NCBI GenBank assembly: GCA_024697405.1
Contig: JAILFU010000174.1
Location: forward strand, 1 to 54,022
Reading direction: 5' to 3'
DNA: 54,022 bases
Origin: Prevotella sp.
GTDB lineage: Bacteria > Bacteroidota > Bacteroidia > Bacteroidales > Bacteroidaceae
In this document: piece after piece, positions 34,429-43,577 of the stretch
Layout: each line of letters opens with the position of its first letter
How positions within the stretch are numbered: the first letter of the stretch is position 1
Position numbers and translations under genes: made by a program
Notes under the pieces: model-generated
Database searches by the model: none
Told to the model about the DNA's origin: nothing
The model's input: only the letters and a program-made list of their open reading frames with translations

Positions 34429-36045
34429 ATGTTACAGGAAATACAGCTTCGAGTGCTGCCACAGGTTGCGGCCGACTCTGACCGATTACGGGAATACATT
34501 GCCGACGAGAAGGGCATTGCCATGAGTGCCTTGAAGGGGGTACGGATACTTAAACGTTCCGTCGACGCCCGACAGCGTACTATTTATGTTAATATGAAGG
34601 TCAGGCTTTATATTAACGAGTTACCAACGGATGACGCGTACGTCCATACTGAATACCCTGACGTTTCCGACAAGCCCCAAGTTGTCGTTGTCGGGGCTGG
34701 TCCTGGCGGGCTGTTCGCCGCTTTGAGGCTCATAGAATTGGGCCTGCGGCCTATCGTGCTGGAACGAGGCAAGGATGTGCATGAACGAAAGAAAGACTTG
34801 GCCGCCATTTCCCGCACCCAGCAGGTGGACGGGGAGAGCAACTACTGTTTTGGTGAGGGTGGGGCAGGAGCCTATAGCGACGGCAAGCTATATACCCGAA
34901 GCAAGAAACGCGGCAACACAGAGAAAATCCTGAATGTGTTTTGCCAACACGGGGCTTCGACAGCCATACTTGCCGATGCCCACCCCCATATCGGCACCGA
35001 CCGTCTGCCGCAGGTGATTGAGGCCATGCGTAACACCATCATCAAAAGTGGTGGAGAGGTACACTTCCAGACAAAGATGACGAGACTTATTATCGGCCAC
35101 TCACCATGGTCCATTGACCATTCCTCTGCGGACGAGGTTATTGGAGTGATGGCAGAAGAAATCATCAGTGGTCAATGTCCAGCGGCCAATGAAAAAGAAT
35201 TTTTCGGGCCCGTTATCCTTGCTACAGGTCACTCTGCCAGAGATGTTTACAGGTATTTGAATGAAGCAAAGGTTGAGATAGAACCAAAGGGTATTGCGGT
35301 AGGTGTGAGACTGGAGCATCCCTCGCAGCTCATCGACCAGATACAATACCATCGTAAGGAGGGTAGGGGACAATGGCTACCCGCTGCCGAATATAGCTTT
35401 GTGACACAGGTCGACGGGCGTGGCGTCTATTCCTTCTGCATGTGTCCCGGCGGTTTTGTCATACCAGCCGCAACAGGACCGGAGCAGGTGGTGGTCAACG
35501 GCATGAGTCCTGCCAACCGTGGCACGCAATGGAGCAATTCGGGTATGGTAGTGGAGATTCGGCCGGAAGATGTTGAAGGTGACGACGCACTGTGTGTGAT
35601 GCGTTATCAGGAGAATCTGGAAAGACTGTGCTGGCAACAGGCCAACATGAAACAGACGGCTCCCTCCCAGCGCATGGCAGACTTTGTCAACAACCGTCTG
35701 AGCGCAGACCTTCCACGAAGCTCTTATGCGCCTGGGCTTGTCGCATCGCCCCTCCATTTCTGGATGCCTGGCTCTGTCGCATCGCGGCTACAGCAGGGCT
35801 TCCGCCAATTTGGCCGTCAGGCTCATGGCTTTCTGACCAATGAAGCCATATTGATCGGCGTGGAGACACGCACCTCCTCACCAGTGCGTATTATCCGGAA
35901 TGCGGAAACACTTCAGCACGTCAGACTTCAAGGGCTTTTCCCTTGTGGAGAGGGAGCCGGTTATGCCGGTGGAATCGTCTCAGCAGGGGTCGACGGCGAG
36001 CGTTGTGCTGAGATGTGCGCAGCATGGATGGACAAGAAAAGGTGA
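34429..36045 (+). CDS. FAD-dependent dehydrogenase (COG2509)
   Basis: 538 residues. The N-terminal 80 residues are a small alpha/beta domain typical of this group; the dinucleotide site VVGAGPGG lies at 87-94, followed by VLERGKDVHERKKD. GEGGAGAYSDGKLYTR and the C-terminal LFPCGEGAGYAGGIVSAGVDG are hallmark stretches of COG2509. Substrate unknown. Residues around 220-255 (IIGHSPWSIDHSS, ISGQCPAANEKE) look like a variable insertion with short inverted repeats in the DNA. It starts 5 bases after its promoter and shares a mirrored control region with thrA. Confidence 0.88.
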   Translation: MLQEIQLRVLPQVAADSDRLREYIADEKGIAMSALKGVRILKRSVDARQRTIYVNMKVRLYINELPTDDAYVHTEYPDVSDKPQVVVVGAGPGGLFAALRLIELGLRPIVLERGKDVHERKKDLAAISRTQQVDGESNYCFGEGGAGAYSDGKLYTRSKKRGNTEKILNVFCQHGASTAILADAHPHIGTDRLPQVIEAMRNTIIKSGGEVHFQTKMTRLIIGHSPWSIDHSSADEVIGVMAEEIISGQCPAANEKEFFGPVILATGHSARDVYRYLNEAKVEIEPKGIAVGVRLEHPSQLIDQIQYHRKEGRGQWLPAAEYSFVTQVDGRGVYSFCMCPGGFVIPAATGPEQVVVNGMSPANRGTQWSNSGMVVEIRPEDVEGDDALCVMRYQENLERLCWQQANMKQTAPSQRMADFVNNRLSADLPRSSYAPGLVASPLHFWMPGSVASRLQQGFRQFGRQAHGFLTNEAILIGVETRTSSPVRIIRNAETLQHVRLQGLFPCGEGAGYAGGIVSAGVDGERCAEMCAAWMDKKR

Positions 36046-36128
36046 AGCCGTTGAGCATGGAAAATTAAAAAAATCAAAAGTAGTAACAATTTCTTGGCTT
36101 TTCAATATACACTTTTCACTTTTTTTTG

Positions 36129-36136
36129 TAACTTTG
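36129..36136 (+). promoter_or_regulatory. valS: -7 element of the valS promoter
   Basis: TAACTTTG at 36129-36136, 31 bases before the ATG at 36168. A matching -33 TTTG at the normal distance is not clear; the region upstream is T-rich. Confidence 0.55.
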
Positions 36137-36167
36137 CAGCCCAAAAGAGAAAGCTTTTAAAAGAATT

Positions 36168-38882
36168 ATGGAAATTGCTAGCAAGTATGACCCTCGCGAA
36201 GTCGAGGGTAAATGGTATCAGTATTGGTTAGACAACAAACTTTTCTGCTCAAAGCCCGATGGCCGTGAGCCTTATACTATTGTCATCCCACCGCCCAACG
36301 TGACTGGCGTGCTCCACATGGGGCACATGCTCAACAACACGATTCAGGACATTCTTGTGCGACGTGCACGCATGGAAGGCAAGAATGCCTGCTGGGTTCC
36401 GGGCACCGACCACGCTTCAATAGCTACTGAAGCTAAAGTCGTAAAAAAGCTTGCAGAACAGGGAATTAAGAAACGCGACCTGACTCGTGATGAGTTTCTT
36501 AAACATGCCTGGGACTGGACGGATGAACACGGCGGGATTATCCTTAAACAGCTTCGCCGTCTGGGTGCCAGCTGCGACTGGGACCGCACAGCCTTCACTA
36601 TGGACGAAAAGCGTTCGGAGAGCGTGATTAAGGTTTTTGTCGACCTCTACAACAAGGGACTTATCTACCGGGGACTGCGAATGGTGAACTGGGATCCAAA
36701 GGCGCTCACCGCCCTTTCCACCGAGGAGGTTGTCTATAAAGAGGAAAAGAGCCACCTGTTCCACCTGAAATATTATGTTGAAGGTCTGGAAACGCTGGAA
36801 GATCAGGATAATCTGGAAAGCGAGGGCAACATCATCCACAAGGACGAGCGCGGCTACTATGCCGTCGTGGCTACCACCCGCCCTGAGACCATCATGGGCG
36901 ACACCGCCATGTGTATCAACCCCAAGGATCCGAAGAACCAGTGGCTGAAGGGACGTAAGGTCATCGTTCCCCTGGTGAACCGCGTGATCCCCGTCATTGA
37001 AGACCGCTACGTGGACATCGAGTTCGGCACGGGCTGCCTGAAGGTGACGCCTGCCCACGATACTAACGACTACATGCTGGGCAAGACCCACAATCTGGAA
37101 ACGATTGACATCTTTAACCCCGACGGCACCATCAGCGACCAGTCGCCCATCTACGTCGGCATGGATCGCATGGACTGCCGCAAGCAAATTGTCAAAGACT
37201 TGCAGGCCGCCAGCCTGATGGAGCGTATTGAGGACTACACCAACAAGGTGGGCTATTCCGAGCGCAATCCCGACACGCCCATCGAGCCGCGTCTGTCATT
37301 GCAGTGGTTCCTCAGGATGCAGCACTTTGCCGACATTGCACTCCCGCCTGTGGTGAATGGAGAAATGAAGTTCTATCCTCAGAAGTATGTCAATACCTAT
37401 AAAAACTGGCTGGAGAACATTCAGGACTGGTGCATTTCCCGTCAGCTGTGGTGGGGACATCGTATCCCAGCATATTATTATAATGAGAACGATGACTATG
37501 TGGTGGCTGCTTCTCGTGAGGAAGCTTTGAAGCTGGCTCAGCAGAAAGATCCGAAAGTGACAGATGCTGACCTGCGGCAGGACGAGGATGCCCTCGACAC
37601 CTGGTTCTCCTCCTGGCTGTGGCCTATTTCGCTGTTCGATGGCATCAACAATCCCGGCAACGAGGAAATCAACTATTACTATCCCACCAGCGACTTGGTG
37701 ACAGCCCCCGACATCATCTTCTTCTGGGTGGCCCGCATGATTATGGCTGGCGAGGAGTATATGGGCAAGTACCCCTTCAAAAATGTCTACTTCACGGGTA
37801 TTGTCCGCGACAAGCTGGGCCGCAAGATGTCGAAGAGCCTGGGCAACAGCCCCGATCCCATTGAGCTGATCGACAAATACGGAGCCGATGGCGTGCGCAT
37901 GGGTATGATGCTCTCTGCTCCTGCCGGCAACGACATCCTCTTCGACGAGGCTCTCTGCGAACAGGGACGCAACTTCAACAATAAAATCTGGAATGCCTTC
38001 CGCCTGGTTAAGGGCTGGCAGGTGGCCGACGGTTCTGGATGTTGCGTTGATAACGCAACAAACAGTACTGCCATCCGCTGGATGGATGCTAAGCTGAAGC
38101 AGGCTAACGAGGAACTGAAAGACCATTTCTCGAAATACCGTATCAACGACGCCTTGATGACAGTCTACAAACTGTTCTGGGACGAGTTCTCACAGTGGTA
38201 TCTGGAGATGGTGAAGCCCGCCTACAAGGATGGTGTACAGCAGCCAATCGACCGCGAGACCTACGCAGCTACCCTGAGTTTCTTCGAGACGCTGCTGAAG
38301 ATGCTCCATCCCTTCATGCCTTTCATCACTGAAGAGCTTTGGCAGGCGCTCTACGACCGTAAGCCCGGCGAGAGCATTATGCGCGACCAGCTTGTGCTCA
38401 ACGGCTTGCCTGCTGAAGAACTGCAGCTCCTGACCGATTTCGAACAGGTGAAGCAGGTGGTCAGCGGTGTGCGTACCGTGCGCAGCCTGAAAAACATTGC
38501 TCCAAAGCAACAGCTTGAACTTCAGTGTGTCGGCCAGAACAGGTTCGCGGATTACAACGATGTTATTATGAAGATGGCCAACCTGAAATCCATCAGCGTG
38601 GTGGAGCAGAAGGATCCAACCGCCAGTTCTTTCATGGTAGATACCGACGAACTGGCTGTTCCCCTGGGCGATCTTATCGACGTGAAGGCCGAGATAGCAA
38701 AGATGGAGGCCCAGCTGGCTCATCTTGAAGGCTTCCTAGACGGCGTGCAGAAGAAACTGTCCAACGAGCGTTTCGTACAGCATGCTCCCGAAGCTGTGGT
38801 GGCTATGGAGCGCAAGAAGCAGCGCGACGCAGAGGAGAAAATTGCTGCGCTGAAAGAATCTATCGCTGCCCTTAAGAAGTAG
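36168..38882 (+). CDS. valS: Valyl-tRNA synthetase
   Basis: 904 residues; charges tRNA-Val. HMGH at 50-53 in [18 protein letters not shown] beginning at K553, the editing domain with [13 protein letters not shown], and a C-terminal coiled-coil ([21 protein letters not shown] and on) that contacts the tRNA. Residues 625-634 ([10 protein letters not shown]) are encoded by a family A palindrome in a variable loop before RWMDAKLKQ of the anticodon-binding domain. The AspT/YidE transporter gene begins 3 bases after the stop. Confidence 0.97.
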   Translation: MEIASKYDPREVEGKWYQYWLDNKLFCSKPDGREPYTIVIPPPNVTGVLHMGHMLNNTIQDILVRRARMEGKNACWVPGTDHASIATEAKVVKKLAEQGIKKRDLTRDEFLKHAWDWTDEHGGIILKQLRRLGASCDWDRTAFTMDEKRSESVIKVFVDLYNKGLIYRGLRMVNWDPKALTALSTEEVVYKEEKSHLFHLKYYVEGLETLEDQDNLESEGNIIHKDERGYYAVVATTRPETIMGDTAMCINPKDPKNQWLKGRKVIVPLVNRVIPVIEDRYVDIEFGTGCLKVTPAHDTNDYMLGKTHNLETIDIFNPDGTISDQSPIYVGMDRMDCRKQIVKDLQAASLMERIEDYTNKVGYSERNPDTPIEPRLSLQWFLRMQHFADIALPPVVNGEMKFYPQKYVNTYKNWLENIQDWCISRQLWWGHRIPAYYYNENDDYVVAASREEALKLAQQKDPKVTDADLRQDEDALDTWFSSWLWPISLFDGINNPGNEEINYYYPTSDLVTAPDIIFFWVARMIMAGEEYMGKYPFKNVYFTGIVRDKLGRKMSKSLGNSPDPIELIDKYGADGVRMGMMLSAPAGNDILFDEALCEQGRNFNNKIWNAFRLVKGWQVADGSGCCVDNATNSTAIRWMDAKLKQANEELKDHFSKYRINDALMTVYKLFWDEFSQWYLEMVKPAYKDGVQQPIDRETYAATLSFFETLLKMLHPFMPFITEELWQALYDRKPGESIMRDQLVLNGLPAEELQLLTDFEQVKQVVSGVRTVRSLKNIAPKQQLELQCVGQNRFADYNDVIMKMANLKSISVVEQKDPTASSFMVDTDELAVPLGDLIDVKAEIAKMEAQLAHLEGFLDGVQKKLSNERFVQHAPEAVVAMERKKQRDAEEKIAALKESIAALKK
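38040..38060. repeat. In-frame coding palindrome, family A (valS copy)
   Basis: Arms TGTTGCGTT (38040-38048) and AACGCAACA (38052-38060) around the loop GAT, followed by AACAGTAC. Codon phase TGT TGC GTT, as in thrA. Confidence 0.85.
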
Positions 38883-38885
38883 TCT

Positions 38886-40562
38886 ATGGAATGGCTGGTT
38901 AACCTCTTCACGAATACGGAGTCCATAGCGCACATCGCTTTGCTCTATGCCTTGGTCATTGCCGTAGGTGTATACCTTGGCAAGATTAAGGTCTATGGCA
39001 TCTCGCTTGGTGTCACCTTTGTCCTTTTTGCCGGCATCGTGGCAGGTCATTTCGGCTTTACGGCTCCTGTCGATATTCTGACTTTTATCCAGGACTTCGG
39101 TCTCATCCTCTTTGTTTTCATGATAGGCTTGCAGGTGGGACCGGGCTTCTTTGAGAGCTTCGGCACTGCTGGCATCAAGCTCAATGGCCTGGCTGCCACG
39201 GCCATCCTGCTCAATATCCTTGTGATGTTTGGCTGCTATTTCCTGTTCTTCGACACCAGCGACAAGTCTGCCCTGCCCATGATGGTTGGCACGCTCTATG
39301 GCGCTGTGACCAACACCCCCGGTCTTGGTGCTGCCAACGAGGCACTCAGTACCGTCTATGGCGACGAGGCTCCTCAGATAGCCTCCGCTTACGCCTGCGC
39401 CTATCCCCTAGGCGTGTTGGGCATCATCGGCGCCATCATCCTTGTCCGCTATATCTGTAAGGTGCGGCTGGAGAAAGAGGAAGAAGCACTTGCCGCCCAG
39501 GAGGGAGCCAAGGCCACGCAGAAGCCTCACAAGATGCATATTGAGGTGACAAACCAGTACTTGGAAGGACGCACACTGTTGCAGGTGCACGACTTCTTGA
39601 ACCGCGACTTCGTCTGCTCCCGCATCCTGCACGACGGTCATGTCAGCATTCCTAACCGCAACACCATCTTCCACATTGGCGACCAGCTGAGCATTGTCAC
39701 CACCGAGGCCGACTGGGAGGCTATCGTGGCCTTCATCGGTCCTGTTATTGAAGTCGACTGGCAGCAGCAGGACCAGCCTATGGTAAGCAAGCGAATCCTC
39801 GTCACCAATCCGAAGATCAACGGCAAGTCCTTCGGACAGATGCACTTCTCCAGCGTCTATGGCGTGAATGTCACTCGTGTCACCCGTCATGGGATGGACC
39901 TCTTCGCCTCGCCGTCGCTGCCTTTGCAGGTGGGCGACCGCATCATGGTGGTGGGTCCGGAAGACGCTGTCGACCGCGTGGCCAACATGATGGGCAACTC
40001 TGTAAAGCGGCTTGACGCACCCAACATCGCCACCATCTTCGTAGGCATCTTCCTGGGCATCATCTTTGGTTCGCTGCCCTTCGTTCCCGGCATGCCGCTC
40101 ATGAAGCTGGGCATTGCCGGCGGCCCGCTCATCATCGCCATTCTCATTGGTCGCTACGGCTATAAGATTAAGCTGGTGACCTATACCACTACCTCGGCCA
40201 ACATGATGTTGCGCGAGATAGGCCTCGTGCTGTTCCTTGCCTCGGTGGGCATCAAGGCCGGTGCAGGCTTCTTCGAGACCGTGATGGAGGGCGACGGACT
40301 GCTCTATGTGCTTACGGGCTTCCTCATCACTATAATACCTATATTAATAGTGGGACCCATTGCCCGCGTCCGGTTCAAGTTCAACTACTTCACCATTGCC
40401 GGTATGATTTCGGGTACCTATACCGATCCGCCTGCCTTGGCCTACTCCAACAGCATCTGTTCGAAAGAGGCTCCTGCAGTGGGTTATTCTACGGTCTATC
40501 CGCTTTCAATGTTCCTCCGCATCCTCACAGCACAGCTCATCGTGCTTTTCTTCTGTGGATAA
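38886..40562 (+). CDS. Putative transporter, AspT/YidE family
   Basis: 558 residues: five to six membrane segments (about 10-185), a cytoplasmic block with two TrkA-C (RCK_C) domains (about 210-375: [42 protein letters not shown]), then five more segments. The repeats [21 protein letters not shown] and [18 protein letters not shown] show the internal duplication of the aspartate-alanine exchanger fold. The substrate is unknown; AspT itself swaps aspartate for alanine. It lies between valS and the decarboxylase subunit genes and may supply a C4 substrate to them, but this is inference. Confidence 0.85.
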   Translation: MEWLVNLFTNTESIAHIALLYALVIAVGVYLGKIKVYGISLGVTFVLFAGIVAGHFGFTAPVDILTFIQDFGLILFVFMIGLQVGPGFFESFGTAGIKLNGLAATAILLNILVMFGCYFLFFDTSDKSALPMMVGTLYGAVTNTPGLGAANEALSTVYGDEAPQIASAYACAYPLGVLGIIGAIILVRYICKVRLEKEEEALAAQEGAKATQKPHKMHIEVTNQYLEGRTLLQVHDFLNRDFVCSRILHDGHVSIPNRNTIFHIGDQLSIVTTEADWEAIVAFIGPVIEVDWQQQDQPMVSKRILVTNPKINGKSFGQMHFSSVYGVNVTRVTRHGMDLFASPSLPLQVGDRIMVVGPEDAVDRVANMMGNSVKRLDAPNIATIFVGIFLGIIFGSLPFVPGMPLMKLGIAGGPLIIAILIGRYGYKIKLVTYTTTSANMMLREIGLVLFLASVGIKAGAGFFETVMEGDGLLYVLTGFLITIIPILIVGPIARVRFKFNYFTIAGMISGTYTDPPALAYSNSICSKEAPAVGYSTVYPLSMFLRILTAQLIVLFFCG

Positions 40563-40589
40563 TAAACAATAATAATACACGTAATAAAA

Positions 40590-41618
40590 ATGAACAACTT
40601 GAAACTACTGCTAGGAGCATTGCTGCTGACTACCTCGCAGACGATGATGGGCCAGGGAGCCAAGAACATTGTCATCAGCGAGGTGCTTACCGGCAATGCC
40701 AATAGCGTCGTGGATGAGTTCGGACAGCGCGAAGCCTGGATTGAGTTGGAGAACACGTCGTTCAGCACATATAACGTGCGCGGCATGTTCATCACCACCA
40801 ACCGCCAAGTACTCGACAAGAGCCTGAGTGCACCCGAACGCATCAAGCTGATGAGCATCATCCCCAGTGGCGATGTGCGCACCAACATGGGAGCCCGCCA
40901 GCACCTGGTGCTCTTTGCCAACAGCAGCCCCGTTCAGGGAAAGCTGCATCTTTCGGTCGCCATCCCTGACTCTGCCGCCGTCTGGGTGGCTCTCTACAAT
41001 GGCAATGGCGTGGAACTCATTGACTCTGTCACTGTCCCGGCGCTTGCTGCCGACTGCTCCTACGCTCGCGTAAGCAAGGGATGGGCTGTGAGAAATGCTC
41101 AGCAGGTGACTCCGGGCATTGAGAACACAGCCAGTGAAGAGAAGGCACAGACAGGTGTCGACAAATTTAAGGAGCAGGATCCTCACGGTTTCGCCATGGC
41201 CATTATGGCCATGGGCATCGTCTTCCTCTGCCTGGCGCTGCTCTGGTTGTTCTTTACCGTCTTCGGCATGGTGATGCGTCATCTCGACACCGCTAAGAAG
41301 GTGGCTAACAAACAGCCCATCAAGCCTATTACGAAAACGGTGGAGAAGACGGCGGAAGTGGCCCATAAGACAGGTAACATCCTCCAGGAGGGCTTCGATC
41401 TGAAGGGCGTCGACATGGAAGTCTACATGGCTGTCATCGGACTGGCCCTGCGCCAGTATGAGGATGACATCCACGATGTGGAGAGCGGTGTCATCACCAT
41501 CAAGTCGAAGGATACAGGGTGGGACGACGAATACAGCCAGATGACCCACTGGCATGACCCCGTCCGTCCCACCGACCACAACGCGCCGACCATCCCCACA
41601 ACACCCCAGCTACATTAG
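40590..41618 (+). CDS. OadG-type decarboxylase subunit with N-terminal lamin-tail-like domain
   Basis: 342 residues: signal peptide (MNNLKLLLGALLLTTSQTMMGQ), a periplasmic beta domain (about 25-180: IVISEVLTGNANSVVDEFGQ, REAWIELENTS, VLFANSSP, VTPGIEN) of the lamin-tail type, one membrane helix (about 203-225, AIMAMGIVFLCLALLWLFFTV) and a cytoplasmic tail. The helix and tail match the gamma subunit of Na+-pumping decarboxylases, which tethers the complex. The extra periplasmic domain is known in Bacteroidota OadG proteins. The biotin carrier follows by 45 bases. Confidence 0.8.
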   Translation: MNNLKLLLGALLLTTSQTMMGQGAKNIVISEVLTGNANSVVDEFGQREAWIELENTSFSTYNVRGMFITTNRQVLDKSLSAPERIKLMSIIPSGDVRTNMGARQHLVLFANSSPVQGKLHLSVAIPDSAAVWVALYNGNGVELIDSVTVPALAADCSYARVSKGWAVRNAQQVTPGIENTASEEKAQTGVDKFKEQDPHGFAMAIMAMGIVFLCLALLWLFFTVFGMVMRHLDTAKKVANKQPIKPITKTVEKTAEVAHKTGNILQEGFDLKGVDMEVYMAVIGLALRQYEDDIHDVESGVITIKSKDTGWDDEYSQMTHWHDPVRPTDHNAPTIPTTPQLH

Positions 41619-41663
41619 GTCTATTTACGAGAATCGAACAACCGCAAATCGAAATTATAACAG
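41619..41663 (+). other. Short intercistronic spacer of ATCGAAA type
   Basis: GAATCGAACAACCGCAAATCGAAATTATAAC between the OadG and biotin-carrier genes. It resembles the ATCGAAA-rich spacers before the GH57 gene (50567-50615) and between lutC and lutB (52692-52784) on the sense strand. Confidence 0.5.
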
Positions 41664-42152
41664 ATGAAAACGTATCAGTATAAAGTGAAAGGCGTAGACT
41701 ACGAAGTGGAAATCGCCGAGGTAGAAGGCAAGATTGCCCGTGTCAACGTCAACGGCATCCCCTTTGAAATAGAGATGCAGAAACCCATCAATGCCGCCAA
41801 GCATCCTGCCTTGGCTGCCACAAGGATGCAGGCGTCGGCTGCTGCCCCCGTTGCTGCTGCAGCAGCTGCTGCTCCTGCCAAGGCACCTGCAGCCGCCGCA
41901 CCAGCAGCTCCTGCTGCTCCCGCCGCTCCCGCCGGAGCAGGAAATGCCATGAAGGCTCCGCTGCCTGGCACGGTCACCGATGTGAAAGTACAGGTTGGTC
42001 AGACGGTGAACGTGGGCGACATCGTGCTAGTGCTTGAGGCCATGAAGATGCAGAACAACATCGAGGCCGAATATGCCGGACAGGTGACCTCCGTTCTCGT
42101 CAAGCCAGGCGACACCGTCATGGAAGGAGCTGTCATGCTCACCATCGCATAA
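41664..42152 (+). CDS. Biotin carboxyl carrier subunit
   Basis: 162 residues: an N-terminal strand region (YKVKGVDYEVEIAEVEGK), an Ala/Pro-rich flexible linker (about 62-93) and a biotinyl domain with EAMKM, K128 being the biotin site. It carries CO2 in a biotin-dependent decarboxylase, probably the methylmalonyl-CoA or oxaloacetate Na+ pump formed with the neighbouring OadG and OadB subunits. The carboxyltransferase (alpha) gene is not next to it. Confidence 0.92.
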   Translation: MKTYQYKVKGVDYEVEIAEVEGKIARVNVNGIPFEIEMQKPINAAKHPALAATRMQASAAAPVAAAAAAAPAKAPAAAAPAAPAAPAAPAGAGNAMKAPLPGTVTDVKVQVGQTVNVGDIVLVLEAMKMQNNIEAEYAGQVTSVLVKPGDTVMEGAVMLTIA

Positions 42153-42280
42153 GCCCCTTCGCAAGGAGGTTAGGGGGCTGAACAGGCGCAGTCTCCCGAC
42201 TCTTTACAATAACAATAACAAACAATAACCCCAAAAGGTCTGGTTCGCTTGTTCAGACCTCCCTCCCCCTCTTTAGGGGG
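42152..42280 (+). promoter_or_regulatory. Leader with two GC-rich hairpins before the oadB start
   Basis: A 137-base spacer between the biotin-carrier stop and the oadB ATG. Hairpin 1: AGCCCC...GGGGCT (42152-42179) with an inner CCTT-CGC-AAGG. Hairpin 2: CCCCCT-CTTT-AGGGGG (42265-42280), ending 9 bases before ATG 42290 so that its AGGGGG arm could act as or hide the ribosome-binding site. Similar C-run/G-run hairpins are common intergenic sequences in Bacteroidota, so control of translation is only a possibility. Confidence 0.5.
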
Positions 42281-42289
42281 CATAGAACA

Positions 42290-43441
42290 ATGTTTGAATT
42301 CATAGCCAATAACTTCAATGAGTTTCTTACCTACACTGGCTTTGCCAACGCCACTGCAGGCAACCTCATCATGATAGTGGTCGGAGCAGTGTTCATCTAT
42401 CTGGCCATCAAGAAAGACTTTGAACCATTGCTCCTCGTGCCCATCGGCCTGGGCATCATCCTCGGCAATATTCCCTTCCGCAGCGATGCTGGACTGGAGA
42501 TTGGCCTTTACGAGGACAATTCCGTGCTGAACATCTTCTACCAGGGAGTGCGTCAGGGCTGGTATCCCCCGCTCATCTTCCTGGGCATAGGTGCCATGAC
42601 CGACTTTTCTGCACTGCTGGCAAACCCGAAGCTGATGCTCATTGGAGCCTCTGCGCAGTTCGGCATCTTCGGAGCCTACATGATAGCCCTCGCCCTGGGC
42701 TTCGAGCCTAATCAGGCAGCAGGTATCGCCATCATCGGCGGTGCTGACGGCCCTACGGCTATCTTCCTCTCGTCGAAGCTGAGTCCCAACCTTATGGGAG
42801 CCATTGCCGTATGCGCCTACAGCTACATGGCGCTGGTGCCGCTCATCCAGCCTCCCATCATGCGCCTGCTTACCACGAAGAAGGAACGCGTCATCAAGAT
42901 GAAGCCCGGGCGCAACGTCAGCCAGACAGAGCGCATCCTCTTCCCCATCATCGGGCTGGTCATCACCACCTTTATCGTACCGTCGGCACTGCCGCTGCTG
43001 GGCATGCTCTTCTTCGGCAACCTGCTGAAAGAAAGCGGTAAGACCACCCGTCTGGCGAAGACAGCCGGCACGGCACTCAACGACATTGTCGTCGTATTGC
43101 TGGGACTTACCGTAGGCTGCTCCACGCAGGCCAGCGAGTTCCTCACGCTGAACACTGTCTTCATCTTTGCCATTGGAGCCTTTGCCTTTGCCATTGCCTC
43201 GGCCAGCGGCGTCTGCTTCGTGAAGCTGATGAATCTGTTTTTGCCAAAGGACAAGAAAATCAACCCGCTTATTGGCAATGCCGGCGTTAGTGCCGTGCCT
43301 ATGGCTGCACGCATCAGCCACAACATGGGCCTGGAGTACGACCGCCACAACTTCCTGCTCATGCACGCCATGGGACCGAATGTCGCTGGCGTTATCGGTT
43401 CGGCAGTAGCAGCAGGTGCCCTGCTGGGATTCCTGTCGTAA
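42290..43441 (+). CDS. oadB: Na+-translocating decarboxylase, beta subunit
   Basis: 383 residues, about nine membrane helices plus a re-entrant region. Family motifs: GIGAMTDFSALLANP, the conserved IIGGADGPTAIFLSSKL with the Asp involved in Na+ transport, and GNAGVSAVPMAARISHNMG. It exports Na+ using decarboxylation energy and is called MmdB or OadB depending on the substrate. It forms a unit with the OadG and biotin-carrier genes upstream; the catalytic alpha subunit must be encoded elsewhere. Confidence 0.94.
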   Translation: MFEFIANNFNEFLTYTGFANATAGNLIMIVVGAVFIYLAIKKDFEPLLLVPIGLGIILGNIPFRSDAGLEIGLYEDNSVLNIFYQGVRQGWYPPLIFLGIGAMTDFSALLANPKLMLIGASAQFGIFGAYMIALALGFEPNQAAGIAIIGGADGPTAIFLSSKLSPNLMGAIAVCAYSYMALVPLIQPPIMRLLTTKKERVIKMKPGRNVSQTERILFPIIGLVITTFIVPSALPLLGMLFFGNLLKESGKTTRLAKTAGTALNDIVVVLLGLTVGCSTQASEFLTLNTVFIFAIGAFAFAIASASGVCFVKLMNLFLPKDKKINPLIGNAGVSAVPMAARISHNMGLEYDRHNFLLMHAMGPNVAGVIGSAVAAGALLGFLS

Positions 43442-43465
43442 GACGGTGAGATTATTTTAGGCAAC

Positions 43466-43551
43466 AATATAGCAGTTGACCAGGAGCTTATTACTCCGCA
43501 TGCCGCATTCCTAGGGGAGCGACTGCACACAAATAGGTCAACTGCTATATT
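43466..43551. repeat. 86-base element with 16-bp perfect inverted ends
   Basis: AATATAGCAGTTGACC (43466-43481) and its exact reverse complement (43536-43551) enclose 54 bases that can fold further (GGAG/CTCC hairpin). It lies between the converging oadB and SNF2 genes, so it may be a bidirectional terminator, a small structured RNA or a miniature mobile element. No clear target-site duplication is visible. Confidence 0.65.
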
Positions 43552-43577
43552 ATTACTTTGTTTTAGTTATTTGTATC

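Noticed and set aside
35095..35200. Short inverted words (TGGTCCATTGACCA and a partner) in the FAD gene as a palindromic insert.
   Set aside because: The match is imperfect and I have no second copy elsewhere in the window; it may be a variable loop only.
35900..36160. An 86-residue open frame overlapping the end of the FAD gene.
   Set aside because: It runs through the valS promoter region, has no ribosome-binding site and looks like a shadow of the FAD gene's last codons.
41830..41940. Palindromic GCTGCTGCAGCAGC in the biotin-carrier gene as a coding palindrome.
   Set aside because: It is the normal Ala/Pro-rich linker written in alanine codons, common to this protein family.
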